A stretch of 64,000 nt of DNA from Antilocapra americana (taxonomy: Eukaryota > Chordata > Mammalia > Artiodactyla > Antilocapridae). Shown piece by piece: positions 23,195 to 35,275 of this stretch. The stretch lies in assembly GCA_007570785.1 (NCBI GenBank), contig ML664161.1:9513211-9577210 (forward strand), given 5' to 3'. The notes below the pieces were generated by a model that had not been told where the DNA came from, made no database searches, and worked only from the letters and a program-made list of their open reading frames with translations. How positions within the stretch are numbered: the stretch's first letter is position 1; each line of letters opens with the position of its first letter. The position numbers and the translations under genes were made by a program.

Positions 23195-23617
23195 AGGGTA
23201 CAGCAAACTTTTTTTGTGTAGGGGGCTTCCCTGATGGCTTGGATGCTAAAGAGTCTGCCTGCAATGCAGGAGACCCAGGTTCAGTCCCTGGATGAGGAAG
23301 ATCCCCCAAAGAAGGGAATGGCAACCCACTCTAGAATTCTTGCCTGGAGAATACCATGGACAGAGGAGCCTGGCAGGCTACAGTCCATGGGACCACAAAA
23401 AGTCGCGAACTGAGCGGCTAACACTTTCACTTCACTTTTCAGCTAGCAAATATTTTAGGCTTTGTGAGCTATATGGTCTTCATGGTGGCTATTCAACTTG
23501 CCCAAGGTGACATAGATAATACTTAAATGAATGGCATGGCTATGTGCAGTAAACTCTATTTACAAAAATAAGTACATGGTTGGTTTTGGACCTATGGGCT
23601 GCAGTTTGCTACCCTCT
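23195..23617. mobile_element. hAT-Charlie (MER1-group) DNA transposon, split by a SINE
   Basis: The left end AAGGGTACAGCAAACTTTTT and the right end GGGCTGCAGTTTGCTACCCT are inverted copies of the 'GGGTCGGCAAACT' terminus of Charlie-type elements. The interior has AAATATTTTAGGCTTTGTG, CAACTTGCCCAAGG-type text and AACTCTATTTACAAAAATAA. It is non-autonomous. A Bov-tA at 23222-23443 interrupts it. Confidence 0.75.
23222..23443 (+). mobile_element. Bov-tA SINE
   Basis: From GGGCTTCCCTGATGGCTTGG through GCCTGCAATGCAGGAGACCC to CGGCTAACACTTTCACTTC. It lies inside the hAT-Charlie element, so it is younger. Confidence 0.95.
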
Positions 23618-23981
23618 GTGCTAAACAGTTCTTTCTGTAGTCAGCACAAATATTTAATTATATTGCCTGACTCCCATGAGCCTTGGATTTGGTTTACCTC
23701 TAGTTGGTTTGCCCTATTATTCCTTCTTGGTTTGCCCTATTATTCCTTCTTAGTCTCCTTTGTAGAGTTTTCCTCCTAAATTAGAAATGTGTTCCTCAAA
23801 GCTGTTTTCTCATTATTTGCTCACTTCTCTGCCATGATTTTAGTTATCACCAATTTGCCAATGATTTAGAAATCTCTATCTTTATTCAGTCTTCTATTCA
23901 GAACTCCAGACTCTTGTATTTTACCTTGGATGTCTTGCCCTAGTTTCAGTACTCTAACTTCAGTGCACTTTTGTGCCAGTG
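23618..23981. other. no gene; perfect 23-bp tandem duplication at 23706-23751
   Basis: The unit GGTTTGCCCTATTATTCCTTCTT occurs twice in a row (23706-23728, 23729-23751) without mismatch, as in a recent slippage or duplication. The open frame at 23531-23779 spans it but has no recognisable product. Confidence 0.6.
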
Positions 23982-24153
23982 ACCCCATGGACTGTTAACC
24001 CACCAACCTCCTCTGTCCATGGAATTCTCCAGGCAGGAATACTAGAGTGTGTAGTCATTCCATTCTCCAGGGTATCTTCCTGACCCAGGGATCAAAGCCA
24101 GGTCTCTCATACTGTAGGCAGATTCTTTACTATCTGAGCCACCAGGGAAATCC
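23982..24153 (-). mobile_element. Bov-tA SINE
   Basis: The inverted element: GACCCCATGGACTGTTAACC, CTCCTCTGTCCATGGAATTC, then GATTCTTTACTATCTGAGCC and ACCAGGGAAATCC at the head. Confidence 0.92.
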
Positions 24154-24185
24154 AGTTATTGGTCTTTTATCCCTTAACCCCAGTG

Positions 24186-24503
24186 AGGCTTCCCTAATAG
24201 CTCAGTTGGTAAAGAATCCACATGCAATGCAGGAGACCCCGGTTTGATTCCGGAGTTGGGAAGATCCCCTGGAGAAGGGATAGGCTACCCACTCCAGTAT
24301 TCTTGGACTTTCCTGGTGGCTCAGCTGGTAAAGAATCCGCCTGCAATGCAGGAGACCTGGGTTCAATCTCTGGGTTGGGAAGATCCCCTGGAGAAGGGAA
24401 AGGCTACCCACTCCAGAATTCTGTCCTGGAGAATTCCATGGACTGTATAGTATAGTCCATGGGGTCACAAGTCAGACAGACTGAGTGACTTTCACTTTCA
24501 CCC
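24186..24503 (+). mobile_element. two fused Bov-tA SINEs, the first cut short
   Basis: A first copy starts at GGCTTCCCTAATAGCTCAG and stops after CCCACTCCAGTATTCTTGG (24306). At 24307 a second copy begins at ACTTTCCTGGTGGCTCAGC and runs to the end, GAGTGACTTTCACTTTCAC. The two heads are about 122 bp apart. This may be a dimer or an insertion of one copy in another. Confidence 0.9.
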
Positions 24504-25099
24504 TTTGATGCTGGGGCTGGAACTCTATAAACTCCATTTCTGTTTGCCAGCTCTTTGTCTCCATCAACAGGGGGCGATAAAAAATCAAAGGAGAAAGGAG
24601 GGACTTGCTTCTTGTTTATTTACTGCAGACTTCCTGTCTGCCTGGGGCTCTTGTGAGCATCTATTCAGTAAAGGTTCTTTGCTCTAGAAATATACATTCT
24701 TTTCTGTAGTGGCTGTGAAATCTAGTTTTTCCAAAAGTTGCCAAATAACCTCCATTAGAACTGCTTTCCTTCCCTCCCCATCAGCACCAGTGGGTTAGTG
24801 CCCTCTCCTCTGAAGTTTTTCACGACCCCTCCTCCAAGCTTGGAGACACTGGCACCAGCTAAACAGCACCTCCTGGTAGGAGATCTGAGTTGTGGCCCAG
24901 CCGGGTCCCAACTCCAAGTTTCAATAATTGCCCACCAAAGTAGATCATGCCACCACCTTATATACAGACCTCCCCAGATGTCTGTAGCCTCAGTGTGTTA
25001 TCCCACTACAGCCCTAGAGATGTCTCAAAAGTATTTACCACATAAATACTTCCTGAAACATTCTAAATCCTGAACATAATTTATAAGGTTATGTGATTT
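24504..25099. other. no gene seen
   Basis: Unique DNA. A 91-codon frame at 24798-25073 is not recognised and lacks splice context. Confidence 0.5.
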
Positions 25100-25505
25100 G
25101 ATTTCTCCTGCCTTTGCACTTCATTTTAAAACATGTTCCTTGTTTCTTTGTCAGTTTTACCATGCTTTCTTAGCATTCTTGGTACCAGTTTTTTCCTCTG
25201 TGTAGAAATCTCCCTTTTTATCTAGATAGCTACTACTATCTTTTGAATGTTTTATAAATATCAGTTTCTCAGAGATGGATTTTTTGACCTCTCAGACCAG
25301 ATTATATTCCTCTATTTGTTCCCCTAATCACTGAACATCCACTTTTTAAAATATAATATTTATAAACGTTTAAGTAGCTGCTTCTTCCCTAAGTGATAAG
25401 GCCCATATAGGTAGGGGCTGTGTTTGTCTTGCCCAGGAAAAGGTCCATAACACACAGTGATTTTTCAGGCATAGTAGATATTCAAAAAATATTAGATGAG
25501 TTCAG
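25100..25505 (+). repeat. L2 LINE 3' part
   Basis: It contains CCTGCCTTTGCACTTCATTT, GGTAGGGGCTGTGTTTGTCT, and the tail GGCATAGTAGATATTCAAAA, in L2 order. Confidence 0.7.
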
Positions 25506-26324
25506 TTGATTTCTGTTCTATACATTCACCCTAGGTTTTCTGAATTGATTACAGAAAAGACACATTTCTGCAAGTGCATCAAAATCCCTCGTGGCTGACT
25601 TTACCTCTTAAATGGAACAGTTTTTTTCTTCTCACGTCTCCTGACACCAGTTTTCCCTTTGCAGGTTCTTACCATCATTGGAGGAGACTGAGTGGGGAGT
25701 ACAATGATCAGAATTTATCACTTTCATCTGGACTGTAAACCAACACTACTCCTTCCTATATTATCAGGTCTTGTGGTATCACGCAAGTCTCCTGAGTACC
25801 TGGGGCCAGGTGCATCTCAGGGCTTGTTTTGTGTAACTCAGGTAACCAACAAGAGATGTTCTCCGACTTCTAACAGCCAATATGTCATTTCTTCACTCCA
25901 AACATCAAATGTGCTAGTTTTCTTCTAGTTCCCTAAAATGTAGCCATTATTCCTCAAGTGCCAATTACAGGAGAAAGGGTTGGGGAGCAAATTGAAACAT
26001 TGATGAAGGGGCTTTAAATATATATAACCAATAAAGAAGCAGATAATGAAAATATAACATGAAAATGAGCATGATAAGAGAGCCCTACAAGTACATGACC
26101 ACAGTCAGAAATGCAGCAGACCTGAAGGAACAAATTAAATGAATTTCCACATTTCATCTTGGTTATACTTCCAGGGAGAGAGCTGCATTTGTTTTAAAAA
26201 GAAAACCACCAATAAAACAAGCTGAGAAACTTCCTTTTCTTTTTATCTTTAAACAGATTTGACCCCAAATAGGTATTTTCTTTGAGAATAATATATCTTT
26301 TTTTCCTTCAGCTGGAAGTTTTAC
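25506..26324. other. no further gene content seen
   Basis: Unique DNA downstream of exon D on the minus strand, presumably intron. Small open frames (25692-25928) are not recognised. Confidence 0.5.
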
Positions 26325-26408
26325 CTTTTGAATTGTATTCCACACACGTTCTTTATCGTTTCTTCTTCCTTCAAGGGTGTCCATAGCATCTGCCATTAGT
26401 GACTGCAG
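26325..26408 (-). CDS. internal exon D of the same gene
   Basis: This 84-nt exon is 28 codons with both ends in phase 0, so it could be skipped without a frameshift. The acceptor reads TCTTGGTGCCACAG| and the donor AAAAG|GTAAAA. The peptide begins LQSLMADAMDTLEGRR and ends NTIQK, a charged helical stretch that continues the helix of exon C. A second acceptor CTGCAG| lies 6 nt downstream and would remove the first two codons (L, Q) in frame. The donor departs from consensus at +5. The intron to exon C is about 5.1 kb. The next exon must begin in phase 0; the best candidate seen is at 22063-22151. Confidence 0.68.
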
Positions 26409-27008
26409 CTGTGGCACCAAGATAAAAATTATCAGTGTGGAATTCACACAGAAATAACTTCTCTAAATACACAGATTAAAACCTAATTAAAAAATCATTT
26501 GTACGCTGATGATTTTATTACTCATCTTTCCGACAATGAACACTGCCACCTCATTGCTGCTTCAGTCATTACCAAGTATTATTGCAGATATAAAATATTG
26601 AAACAATGGAAAGATTCTTCTTGGAAATTTGTAGAAAACATATAGGTTTTGATGTAGTGGGTGTCGATGTTTTATGAAAACAGATTTGGGTTGTAAAGAA
26701 TGAAGGCAGTAGTTAATTCTCTTGGGAAATGGCATGTAGTACATGAATGCATTTTAGTGTTTTCTCCTGAGGCTAATGTATCATAATCCTAGGCATCGTG
26801 CAAAAACTCACCAGAGGACCATACTAGAATTGTGTTGTTTTATTACCTCTTAAAGGATCTAGCTCATTGAAGTTCTTTTACTATTCTTTTCTTTTCTAAA
26901 ATTTCAAAATAACCAAGATTTCTCTTTAGGTTCCATTTCAGAGGCAAGTTTTAAAATTCCACCCTTTGCCCCAGACTGCCATATACCTATTTAAAATAAT
27001 CCTACACA
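26409..27008. other. intron between exons C and D, unique part
   Basis: AT-rich sequence, no repeat recognised. Confidence 0.55.
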
Positions 27009-27217
27009 CACTTCACTGGTGGCTCAGACGGTAAAGCGTCTGCCTACAATGTGGGAGACCCAGGTTCAATCCCTGGGTCGGGAAGATCTCCTAGAGAAGG
27101 AAATGGTAACCCACTCCAGTATTCTTGCCTGGAAGATCCCATGGATGGTGGAACCTGGTAGGCTACAGTCCATGGGGTCGCAAAGAGTCAGACACAACTG
27201 AACAACTTTACTTTACT
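27009..27217 (+). mobile_element. Bov-tA SINE
   Basis: CACTTCACTGGTGGCTCAG at the head, CCCAGGTTCAATCCCTGGG in the B-box area, and GACACAACTGAACAACTTTA at the end. Intronic. Confidence 0.95.
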
Positions 27218-27221
27218 TGCT

Positions 27222-27440
27222 GAGGCTTTCCAGGTGGGTCAGTGGTAAAGAATCTGCCTGCCAAGCAGGAGACAGGGGTTCAGTCTCTGTGTCAGAAAGA
27301 TCCCTTGGATAAGGAAATGGTGACCCACTCTGGTATTCTTGCCTGGGAAATCTCATGGACAGAGAGGCCTGGTGGCTATAGTTCACGGGGTCACAAAGAG
27401 TTGGACACGACTGAGCAACTAAACAGCAACAGCTGCACAC
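27222..27440 (+). mobile_element. Bov-tA SINE, adjacent to the previous one
   Basis: It starts GAGGCTTTCCAGGTGGGTC and ends CGACTGAGCAACTAAACAGC, a second copy in the same orientation right next to the first. Confidence 0.94.
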
Positions 27441-28789
27441 AGACTATATGTGCCTGCAAAGTAATGAGGCCACATCAAGCCGTGTGATATCTGGAGCTGA
27501 AAAAAAGTTCTCTAAAGAACAAACGCTAGTTCAGTTCACCATGGTGTCAAACCTGATAATCTTAGATAATCTTTCTGTTCTTTAGATATTTTAGGTAAGG
27601 AGTTGAGTCACTCAGAACTCTTCTGAGTAGTCACTGTTTGTGTAGCATCATAAAAGGGATTTTAAGGATATGTTATCTAGGTTAACCCATGCTTGGAACT
27701 TGGAAAATAAAATCTATTAAGATGATGAAATCTTGAAAGATACATGATCTTTTAAAATATCTGGTTTGCACATATACATCCCTTTACATTTACATTTTTT
27801 TTCTAGTAGGTATATAAGTTATGAAAATGTCTCATGAAATCTTATTTTTCAAGGTTTCAGGTAGTGGAGTATTGCATGGGTATGTTAGTTAGGGATGTCA
27901 GTAGTGCTAGTTTTATGCTCTTTTTGTATATTTAAAAATACAAGAATTTCCAGAAAAAAGAAAGCTGCAGATGTGTGGTTAAGAAGACCTAAGTGCAGAA
28001 AACTCCCCGGTATTTTTCATTTAAATCTTGAGTGTGCTTTTCAGGAAGACAGGATCAACATTGTGCCAGCTTCTTAAATTAACATTTTCTTTGATTTCTC
28101 TTACCTCAGAGGAGCATTAATCATCTAAAATTGGCTATAATATGCACTTTGAAAGCTCCACAGTTACTACACTCCTGAATGCCTTATGAATGGTAGGATA
28201 AACACTTAGCCTTTTAGAAGGCATTCTGTGCATAAAACCATACAGGTTTAGAAAGTATCATTGCCAGTTTTGACTTAATAATTACCTGACTAATAGAGTT
28301 TTTTTTTCCCTCGTAGTTTTAAGGTTTGGTATGCAGAGTTTTATTATTTGGCTATTCCAACAGTTTTAAATGGTTACTTTGAATATCAATATTTATTTAA
28401 TACGCTTTTGCAAATTCAGATGAACATTATAAATGTTGGCCGTTCATTGCTTGATTAATTTGTTACAACTTTCAAAGCTCAAAGAGGGAGGATTCCTTTA
28501 GTTATCTGAAAATTACAGGTGATAATTTTGGATTGTTCTCATCCTTGCTATGTGAATTCATTCAGGTCTGTAATTAGTTTTCACTACCTTCATTTAGAGC
28601 CTTAGAGCAAAGAGCCCTTCTCAACAACACATCAGCTTTATATGGAACAAATTTTACCTTTCTTTGAATGACCAGCACATTGACTAATAATTGTTTTTCA
28701 AATGAGGTGCTATAGTTTCTAATATTATGGTTATAATATACATATCTGCTTGAAGATTTTTTTCTGTGAGGTATTTCTCCAACTATTTA
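27441..28789. other. intron, unique part
   Basis: About 1.35 kb of AT-rich sequence. Nothing recognised. The 60-codon frame at 27895-28077 has no splice context. Confidence 0.5.
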
Positions 28790-30906
28790 AAAAAATTGTT
28801 TATTTTTAATTGAAGGATAATTACTTTATAGTACTGCAGTGGTTTCTACCAAACATCAACATGAAACAACCATAGGCTTACCCATGTCCCCTCCTACTTG
28901 AACATCCCTCCCTCCTCTCTCCCCATCCAGCCCATCTAAGTTAACAAGCCCTGGTTTGAGTTCCCTGAGTCACGCAGCAAATCGCCATTGGCTATCTGTT
29001 TTACATATGGTAATATATGTTTCCATGTTACTCTCTCCCTCTCTCCATACCTCCCACCCACTCCTTCTTCCCTTCCCAGCCATGTCCATAAGTCTGTTCT
29101 CAATGTCTGTGTCTCCTTTGCTGCTCTGCAGATAGGTTCATCAGTACCAGCTTTCTAGATTCCATATATATATATGCGCATTAGTACATGATAATTGTTT
29201 TTCTCTTTCTGACTTACTTCACTCTGCATAAGAGGGTCTAGGTCCATCCACCTATTCCATTTTATATAAGTACCACAACTTCTTTATCCATTCCTCTGCT
29301 GATGGGACATCTAGCTTGCTGCCATGTCCTAGCTTTTGGAAATAGAGCTGCAATGAACACTGGATTACATGCGTCTTTTTCAATTTTGATTTCCTGAGGG
29401 TATATGCCTAGGAGTGAAATTGCTGGGACATATGGTAGTTTTATTCCTAGTTTTCTAAAGAATCTCCACATTGTTATCCATAGTGGCTATATCAATTTGC
29501 ATTCCCACCAACAGTGCAAGAGGGTTCCCTTTACTCCACTCCCTTCCTTGCATTTATTGTTTGTAGATTTTTTTGATGATAGCCTTCCTGACTAATGTGA
29601 GGTGACTCCTCATTGTAGTTTTGATTTGTATTTCTCTAATAATGAGCAGTGTTGAGCATCTTTTCATGTGTTTATTAGCCATCTGTATGTCTTCTTTGGA
29701 GAAATATCTGTTTAGATCTTTAGCTCATTTTTTGATAGGGCTGTTTGTTTTTCTGGTATTGAATTGTGTGAGCTGCTTGTATATTTTGAAGTTAATCCTT
29801 CATCAGTTGTTTCATTTGCTATTATTTTCTCCCATTCTGAGGGTTGTCTTTTTATCTTGTTTGTAGGTTCCTTTGCTACACAAAGGCTTTTAAGTGTAAT
29901 TTGGTCCCACTTGTTTATTTTTGTTTTTATTTCCATTACTCTAGCAGGTGGGTCATAGAGGATCTGGCTGTGATTTATGTCAGAGTGTTCTTCCTGTGTT
30001 TTTCTCTAGGAACTTTATAGTTTCTGGTCTTACATTTACACCTTTAATCCATTTTGAGTTTATCTTTGTGTATGTTGTTAGGAAGTGTTCTAACTTCATT
30101 CTTTTACATGTAGCTGTCCAACTTTTCCAGCAGTACTTATTGAAGAGACCATCTTTGCCCCATTGTATATTCTTGCCTCCTTTATCAAAAACAAGGTGTG
30201 CATAGGTGCATGGCTTTATTTCTGGGCTTTCTATGTTGTTCCATTGGTCTATATATTTCTCTTTTTGTGCCAGTACCATACTGTCTTGATGACTATAGCT
30301 TTGTAGTATAGTCTGAATTTAGGATGGTTGATTCCTCCAGCTCTGTTCTTCTTTCTCAAGATTGCTTTGGCTATTTGGGGTCTTTTGTATTTCTATATGA
30401 ATTGTGAGTTTTTTGTTGTTGTTGTAGTTCTGTGAAAAATGCCATTGGTAATTTGATAGGGATTTCATTGAATCTGTAGATTACATTTGGTAGTATAGTC
30501 ATTTTCACAATATTGATTCTTCCAACTCAGGAACATGGGATATCTCACCATCTGTTTATGTTCTTTGATTTCTTTCATCAGTGTCTTACAATTTTCTGTA
30601 TAAAACTCTAGGTAGGTTTATTACTCGGAGAAGGCAATGGAACCACGCTCCACTACTCTTTTGCCTGGAAAATCCCATGGACAGAGGAGCCTGGCAGGCT
30701 TCAGTCCATGGGGTCACTAAGAGTCGAACACGACTGAGTTACTTCACTTTCGTGCATTGGAGAAGGAAATGGCAACTCACTCCAGTGTTCTTGCCTGGAG
30801 AATCCCCAGGGACGGGGGAGCCTGGTGGGCTGCCGTCTAAGGGGTTGCACAGAGTTGGACACGACTGAAGCGACTTAGCAGCAGCAGCAGGTTTATTCCT
30901 AGGTAT
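28790..30906 (-). mobile_element. L1, 5'-truncated, carrying a BOV-A2
   Basis: The left end is an inverted L1 3' end (TTTATTTTTAATTGAAGGAT). The body reads as inverted 3' UTR and ORF2: TAAGTCTGTTCTCAATGTCT, CTGCTGATGGGACATCTAGC, TTTGCATTCCCACCAACAGTG, TTAATCCATTTTGAGTTTAT. The ORF2 is broken, with only short open pieces (29262-29471, 29712-29936, 29980-30279). It lies in the intron between exons C and D, in the same orientation as the host gene. BOV-A2 splits it at 30623. Confidence 0.92.
30623..30888 (+). mobile_element. BOV-A2 dimeric SINE
   Basis: Two monomers, GGAGAAGGCAATGGAACCAC and GGAGAAGGAAATGGCAACTC, with the AGCAGCAGCAG tail. A 9-bp duplication (AGGTTTATT at 30614-30622 and 30889-30897) flanks it. 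Confidence 0.96.
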
Positions 30907-31517
30907 TGCAGCTAGTTTTTGACAGGCTTTGTGTTTTCTAAATTAACTGGTCAATTCAGTTACAAAAAAAACCACCCCAACATTTGACTACATTTTCCCC
31001 TCAAATGAGACAACTCTCTTAATGTATATGTATGTGTGTGTGTGCGTGTGTGTTGGTACTGCCAACATGTATGTGACACTCAAAGTGAATAAGAAAACTC
31101 TAAAGACAGTTTTGTAGAGTCAGTTTTCTATCCAGCAATTGCTTTTTTTCCTCTTACTTTTCCATCAAAGAGAATCATATATTAACATGTCTTGGAATGA
31201 AAAAAACAATTTATTAAAATTTCACTTTACTTGAAACAAAAAAGCCTCACTCAGAATATGAATAATCAGCCCTTTTCTCTACTTTCATACCTTACAAAAG
31301 TCTTACTATAAAATAAAGGGAAGCTAGCTAGTCAGGGTGAGCAAATGAAACAAACACACACACACACCTTTCTACAATTTTTAGTTTCTTCATTAGAATG
31401 CTTCATGAGGGTTGGAGAGTTTGCCCTTGGACTGCCGTTTATTGTTACATTCTTTTTCAGACCATATCACTCTTCTGTCAGTTCAGGGCTTGTGAACAAA
31501 GAAAAACATATGCTTAC
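30907..31517. other. intron, with (TG)n and (CA)n tracts
   Basis: A short (TG)n-like tract lies at about 31026-31053 and a (CA)n tract at about 31353-31368. The rest is AT-rich, with nothing recognised. Confidence 0.6.
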
Positions 31518-31660
31518 CAATTTCACCTCCTGTTGACTGATGTCCTGTAGATAGGGAATGGTTGCTAGCTCGGCCATTGCTTGATTGATCACCTGGGACT
31601 GTTCTTTTACTCTCTGCAGCCGACTGAGAAGGCTGGCATATTGCAACTTCTCCATTACAC
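31518..31660 (-). CDS. internal exon C of the same gene, probable coiled coil
   Basis: This 143-nt exon starts after GCGTGCTCAG| and ends at AAATTG|GTAAGC, a good donor. Its first two bases complete a Gly codon with exon B, then 47 codons follow and it ends in phase 0. The peptide contains VMEKLQYASLLSRLQRVKEQ and further on INQAMAELATIPYLQD. Spacing of L, I, V and A with K, R, E and Q between them is typical of an amphipathic or coiled-coil helix. A methionine lies at the second full codon, so an alternative first exon starting here cannot be excluded, but the acceptor and the phase match to exon B favour an internal exon. The acceptor tract is only moderately pyrimidine-rich. Intron to exon B is about 7.9 kb. 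Confidence 0.72.
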
Positions 31661-32526
31661 CTGAGCACGCACGAAAACTCCCCTAGTCTCCCAGGAGAAG
31701 GAAATGGTTTAGAACAAAAACACAGAAATAACCTCTCCCTGAGGAATAAAGTCAGGGCTCATTGTAATATATTTAGTGCCTCTGAATTAACGGCATCTAG
31801 TGCAAATAAATATTTTCTTCTATTATTTTAGAGGATTATCTGTACCCTTCCTTCAAATAGACAAATGTATAGAAAAGAATACACTTTGCAGGACTGTTGA
31901 GAAGGGTTTACAGATGGCCTAAGGAAGCCAGGATGAGGGGGGAAAATGGGGGATTAAATTGAACTTGAACTCCACTCTCACAGTGGGGATCCCACAGAGC
32001 TATGTCCATTTAGAAGGGGGTGACGTTGCCTATGTCACCAAGGCCTGATAAGAGTTAATAGTTGCCCACTATTTGGTTTATACAAAGGATGATTTCTTAT
32101 ACAAGTTGCATCCCGAAAAATGTTATGCAAGTGGAATTTGTCTGCCTTGGTGACTTACATTAAATCTCCAGCTCTGATTTTATCTTTAGCTCTCACTGGA
32201 TGGCCGTGGACACTCTGGCTCCTCTCCTGGTGGTAGTGTAGTGTTTATTCTGACTCCTAGGACCATTCCAACAATTGATGCCATCCATCTTGAAATAGAC
32301 TATGGGGCACTTGTAAGGACCACCAACCCCCATGAATATACTGGTATTTAAGACTTTCTTAAAACTGGGCACACATAATTAAAGCAACCCACCTCTGTGT
32401 TTGCTACTGCCAGCCATAAAAGAGGATGTTTCACCTTCTCTAAGAAGTTTATTCAAATTGTACAACTTGATAGGAGAGACATAGCTTGTCATCAAATTCT
32501 CACATTTTTTTATTTAGGAAGAAGTG
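31661..32526. other. intron between exons B and C, unique part
   Basis: No repeat or gene recognised. Confidence 0.5.
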
Positions 32527-32744
32527 CAGGCTTCCTTGGTGGCTCAGATGGTAAGGAATCTGCCTGCAGTGCAGGAGACCTGGGTTCAGTTACGGAGTTG
32601 GGAAGATTCCCTGGAGAAGGGAATGGCAACCCCCTCCAGTATTCTTCCCTGGAGAGTCCATGGACAGAGGAGCCTGGCGGGCTGCAGTCCATGGGGTCGC
32701 AGAGTATCAGACACAGTTGAGTGACTAACACTTTCACTTTCGCG
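32527..32744 (+). mobile_element. Bov-tA SINE
   Basis: GCAGGCTTCCTTGGTGGCTC to GAGTGACTAACACTTTCACT, with the body GGGAATGGCAACCCCCTCC. Confidence 0.95.
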
Positions 32745-35109
32745 TCTGACATAAGGGGGTATATAAGGGTTAAAAAAAAGTCTTAGGTTCATAATCTTGT
32801 GATATGTGGCCCTGGAAATAGGAATTTTAGCCAAGTGCCCTCCTAAGTATTCCGATAACCTCAAACAGAAGTTGGAGAACAAACCTTAAAGCTTAGTATC
32901 TGCACATGGACTATTTTAATCTGCATACTCACAAAGCCAGATTCCCGTCCCCCCACCCCCACCCCAGAAATTAGAGAAGACAGACATGACTTTTTCTTCT
33001 TAAAATAGAATTTCTTTTAAGGAGAAAAATGATTAGAAACCAGCATTAATAAAGAACATCGAAATTTTAACTTGAATTTGAAAGGTAGTCCTTTCTGAAA
33101 TGTCATACACATCTTGATTGACACCAACCTCTAGAAGTTGGCACTTTCTTGGAATCTTGGTAATATAGCAAAGTTGAGCACCATTGCCTTGTATTGGCTG
33201 TATTTCTCCCTTACAGCTATCTCAGCCAATTTACTAATGTCTGTCAATCCCCACTAATTTGCTATCTCCGATTAATCATTTATCTGAAAACCTATAAACC
33301 TATGGGAGCAATGATTGCAAATTGTGGATTTGAGATCCTTTCTTTGAATTGACAAAATAGTCAGCCTACCCATTGAGTTTAAACATGTAGCTAGACAATG
33401 GGATACTGTCAAATAGAGGAAAGCGAGTTGCAGGAGACGCAGTTTTCTTTCCGAAGAAAAATTGCTTTCTTTGTCCTTCTTTAAAATAAACAATAGGGCT
33501 GGTTGTAGGAAAGTGGTGTAGTGACTCAACTCCAAAGAATAGAAACAACTGCAGCCCGCTCAGGAACATAATCTATCAGTGTAATTTTCCAAAACATCAG
33601 AAAAATAAAAATAGTGGAAGGCAATGGTGCTTTGTTAGCTTGATTGTTGGGTGCATGACAAAACAGGAAGTGCTCCTTACCAACAGGATCCTAGGGAAAA
33701 AATATAGTTGAGTGCTAATAGTCTTCCCCCCTTCCTTTTGGCCACCCCAGACCGATTGCAGCTTTGGTTATTAGGAAATGATAGATTAATATTTTACCTC
33801 TACAAGTTTTGGGCTTTTGAGAGATAAAATGAAACAAAAATAAAAGTGAATAGATGCCAGCAGGAATGCTTTAATGCTGTTGCTTTAAGAAAATAAAGGA
33901 AACTGAAAAATGAAGGAATTATCTCACAAGGGCTAAATCTAAAGGGAAGTAGCCCTCCCAGTAAGACTTTAGGAATGATCAAAAGATTGCTTAGCTGCTG
34001 GCGAGGGTATAGTAAAGTGGCCAAGACTGAAGCTAAAACTGCACCTAGCTACAATGAACTTTAGGTAAACAGCAAGCTCAGATGAGGCTTCTTCCAGATA
34101 GTTGTCTAGATTTAATAGCAGGTATGGATAAATATTTGGAAGATAAGTGGCACTGCTAATCTAATACTGCTGAAAAGCAGAAGCCCAAGTATTGGGAATG
34201 TATTTCTATTTGACATAATATATAGAAACATTCATTGCAATGAAAAGGGGCTAGGAAACACATATTATTGTTCATTTTGAATGTGTATGTGTAAACATCT
34301 TTTATGCTTCACTTGGAAGAAATTAAAAAGTGAAATTAACGAGGTATTTAAAACCTGGTTAGTTAGGTCATTTTTTTGGCAAGTCAGCCTGTGAAAGAAG
34401 CTTCATGCATGGTAAGAGATTTTATTATTTTAACTCTTTAACATTTACCCCAGGAAGCACAGTACATAAGGTTTTAAACTGACAGCAGCCAATAAAGTTA
34501 ATTAATGGAAAAGCATAGTAGCATTCAGTAGCTTGTGAGATAATTAGGACAAAGATCCAGAGAAGAAAAATTACTGGTGGTGCAGAGCAGCTGGTTGAAT
34601 GGGATTGATGTTCAGTGGGATTAAAAGCCACCCAATAGGAAACTGGAAGAACCTTTTAGACATTAATTCTTAAAATGCCAGAATCATTCTTATTTGGCCA
34701 TGTGTTGTATACTTAGCAAAGGAATCTTACAGGGAAGGAAACTGGTATCAGAGTGTAAGGGGAATTATTTTCTTTGACATAGAATCTTATACCAGGAATG
34801 TCTTTGTCGCCTTCACCAACTCTTTCTGCCACCTATGGCAAGAGGTGAAAATTCATGTTCTCTGGGAAGTCCTACTGTGGGCATGATGGGAGATGACACC
34901 CCTACGCCTGCCTTTTTAAGGAGATTTAAGTGCATCAGTGATCTAAGGAAAATCATTCAAAATCCACAGGACACTTGCACAGTCTTCATTTTAGAAGAAT
35001 ACATAATTTCAAAGTACATGGCTTTTATAAAGAAAAAGAAGGATCTCCAAAACAATCCTTTTGCCAAAGCAAATGAAAACCAATACAAATAATTAAAATT
35101 TTAAAAATT
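32745..35109. other. intron, unique part
   Basis: About 2.4 kb in which I recognise no element. A C-rich run (CCCCCCACCCCC) lies at about 32949-32965. Open frames here (33272-33569 minus, 33800-34024 minus, 34835-35092 plus) have no recognisable products and no matching splice sites. Confidence 0.5.
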
Positions 35110-35275
35110 CTTAGTACTTTACAAAGTGATTCAATGTGGATTGTATACTTTTGGTCTTATAATAACTGTGTGAGGTGAGCCTGGCATATATCAACTTATT
35201 TTATAAATGAGAAAAAAGCTCAGAGGTTAAGTGACATCCTAGGGGTTACACAGCCAGTCTTAGACAAAAGTCTTT
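35110..35275 (-). repeat. MIR SINE
   Basis: Inverted MIR: TACTTTACAAAGTGATTCAA, AACTGTGTGAGGTGAGCC, GCTCAGAGGTTAAGTGACAT and GGTTACACAGCCAGTCTTAG. Confidence 0.85.

Noticed and set aside
31624..31655. The Met codon in exon C as a translation start
   Set aside because: The exon has an acceptor whose phase completes exon B's last codon, which favours an internal exon.
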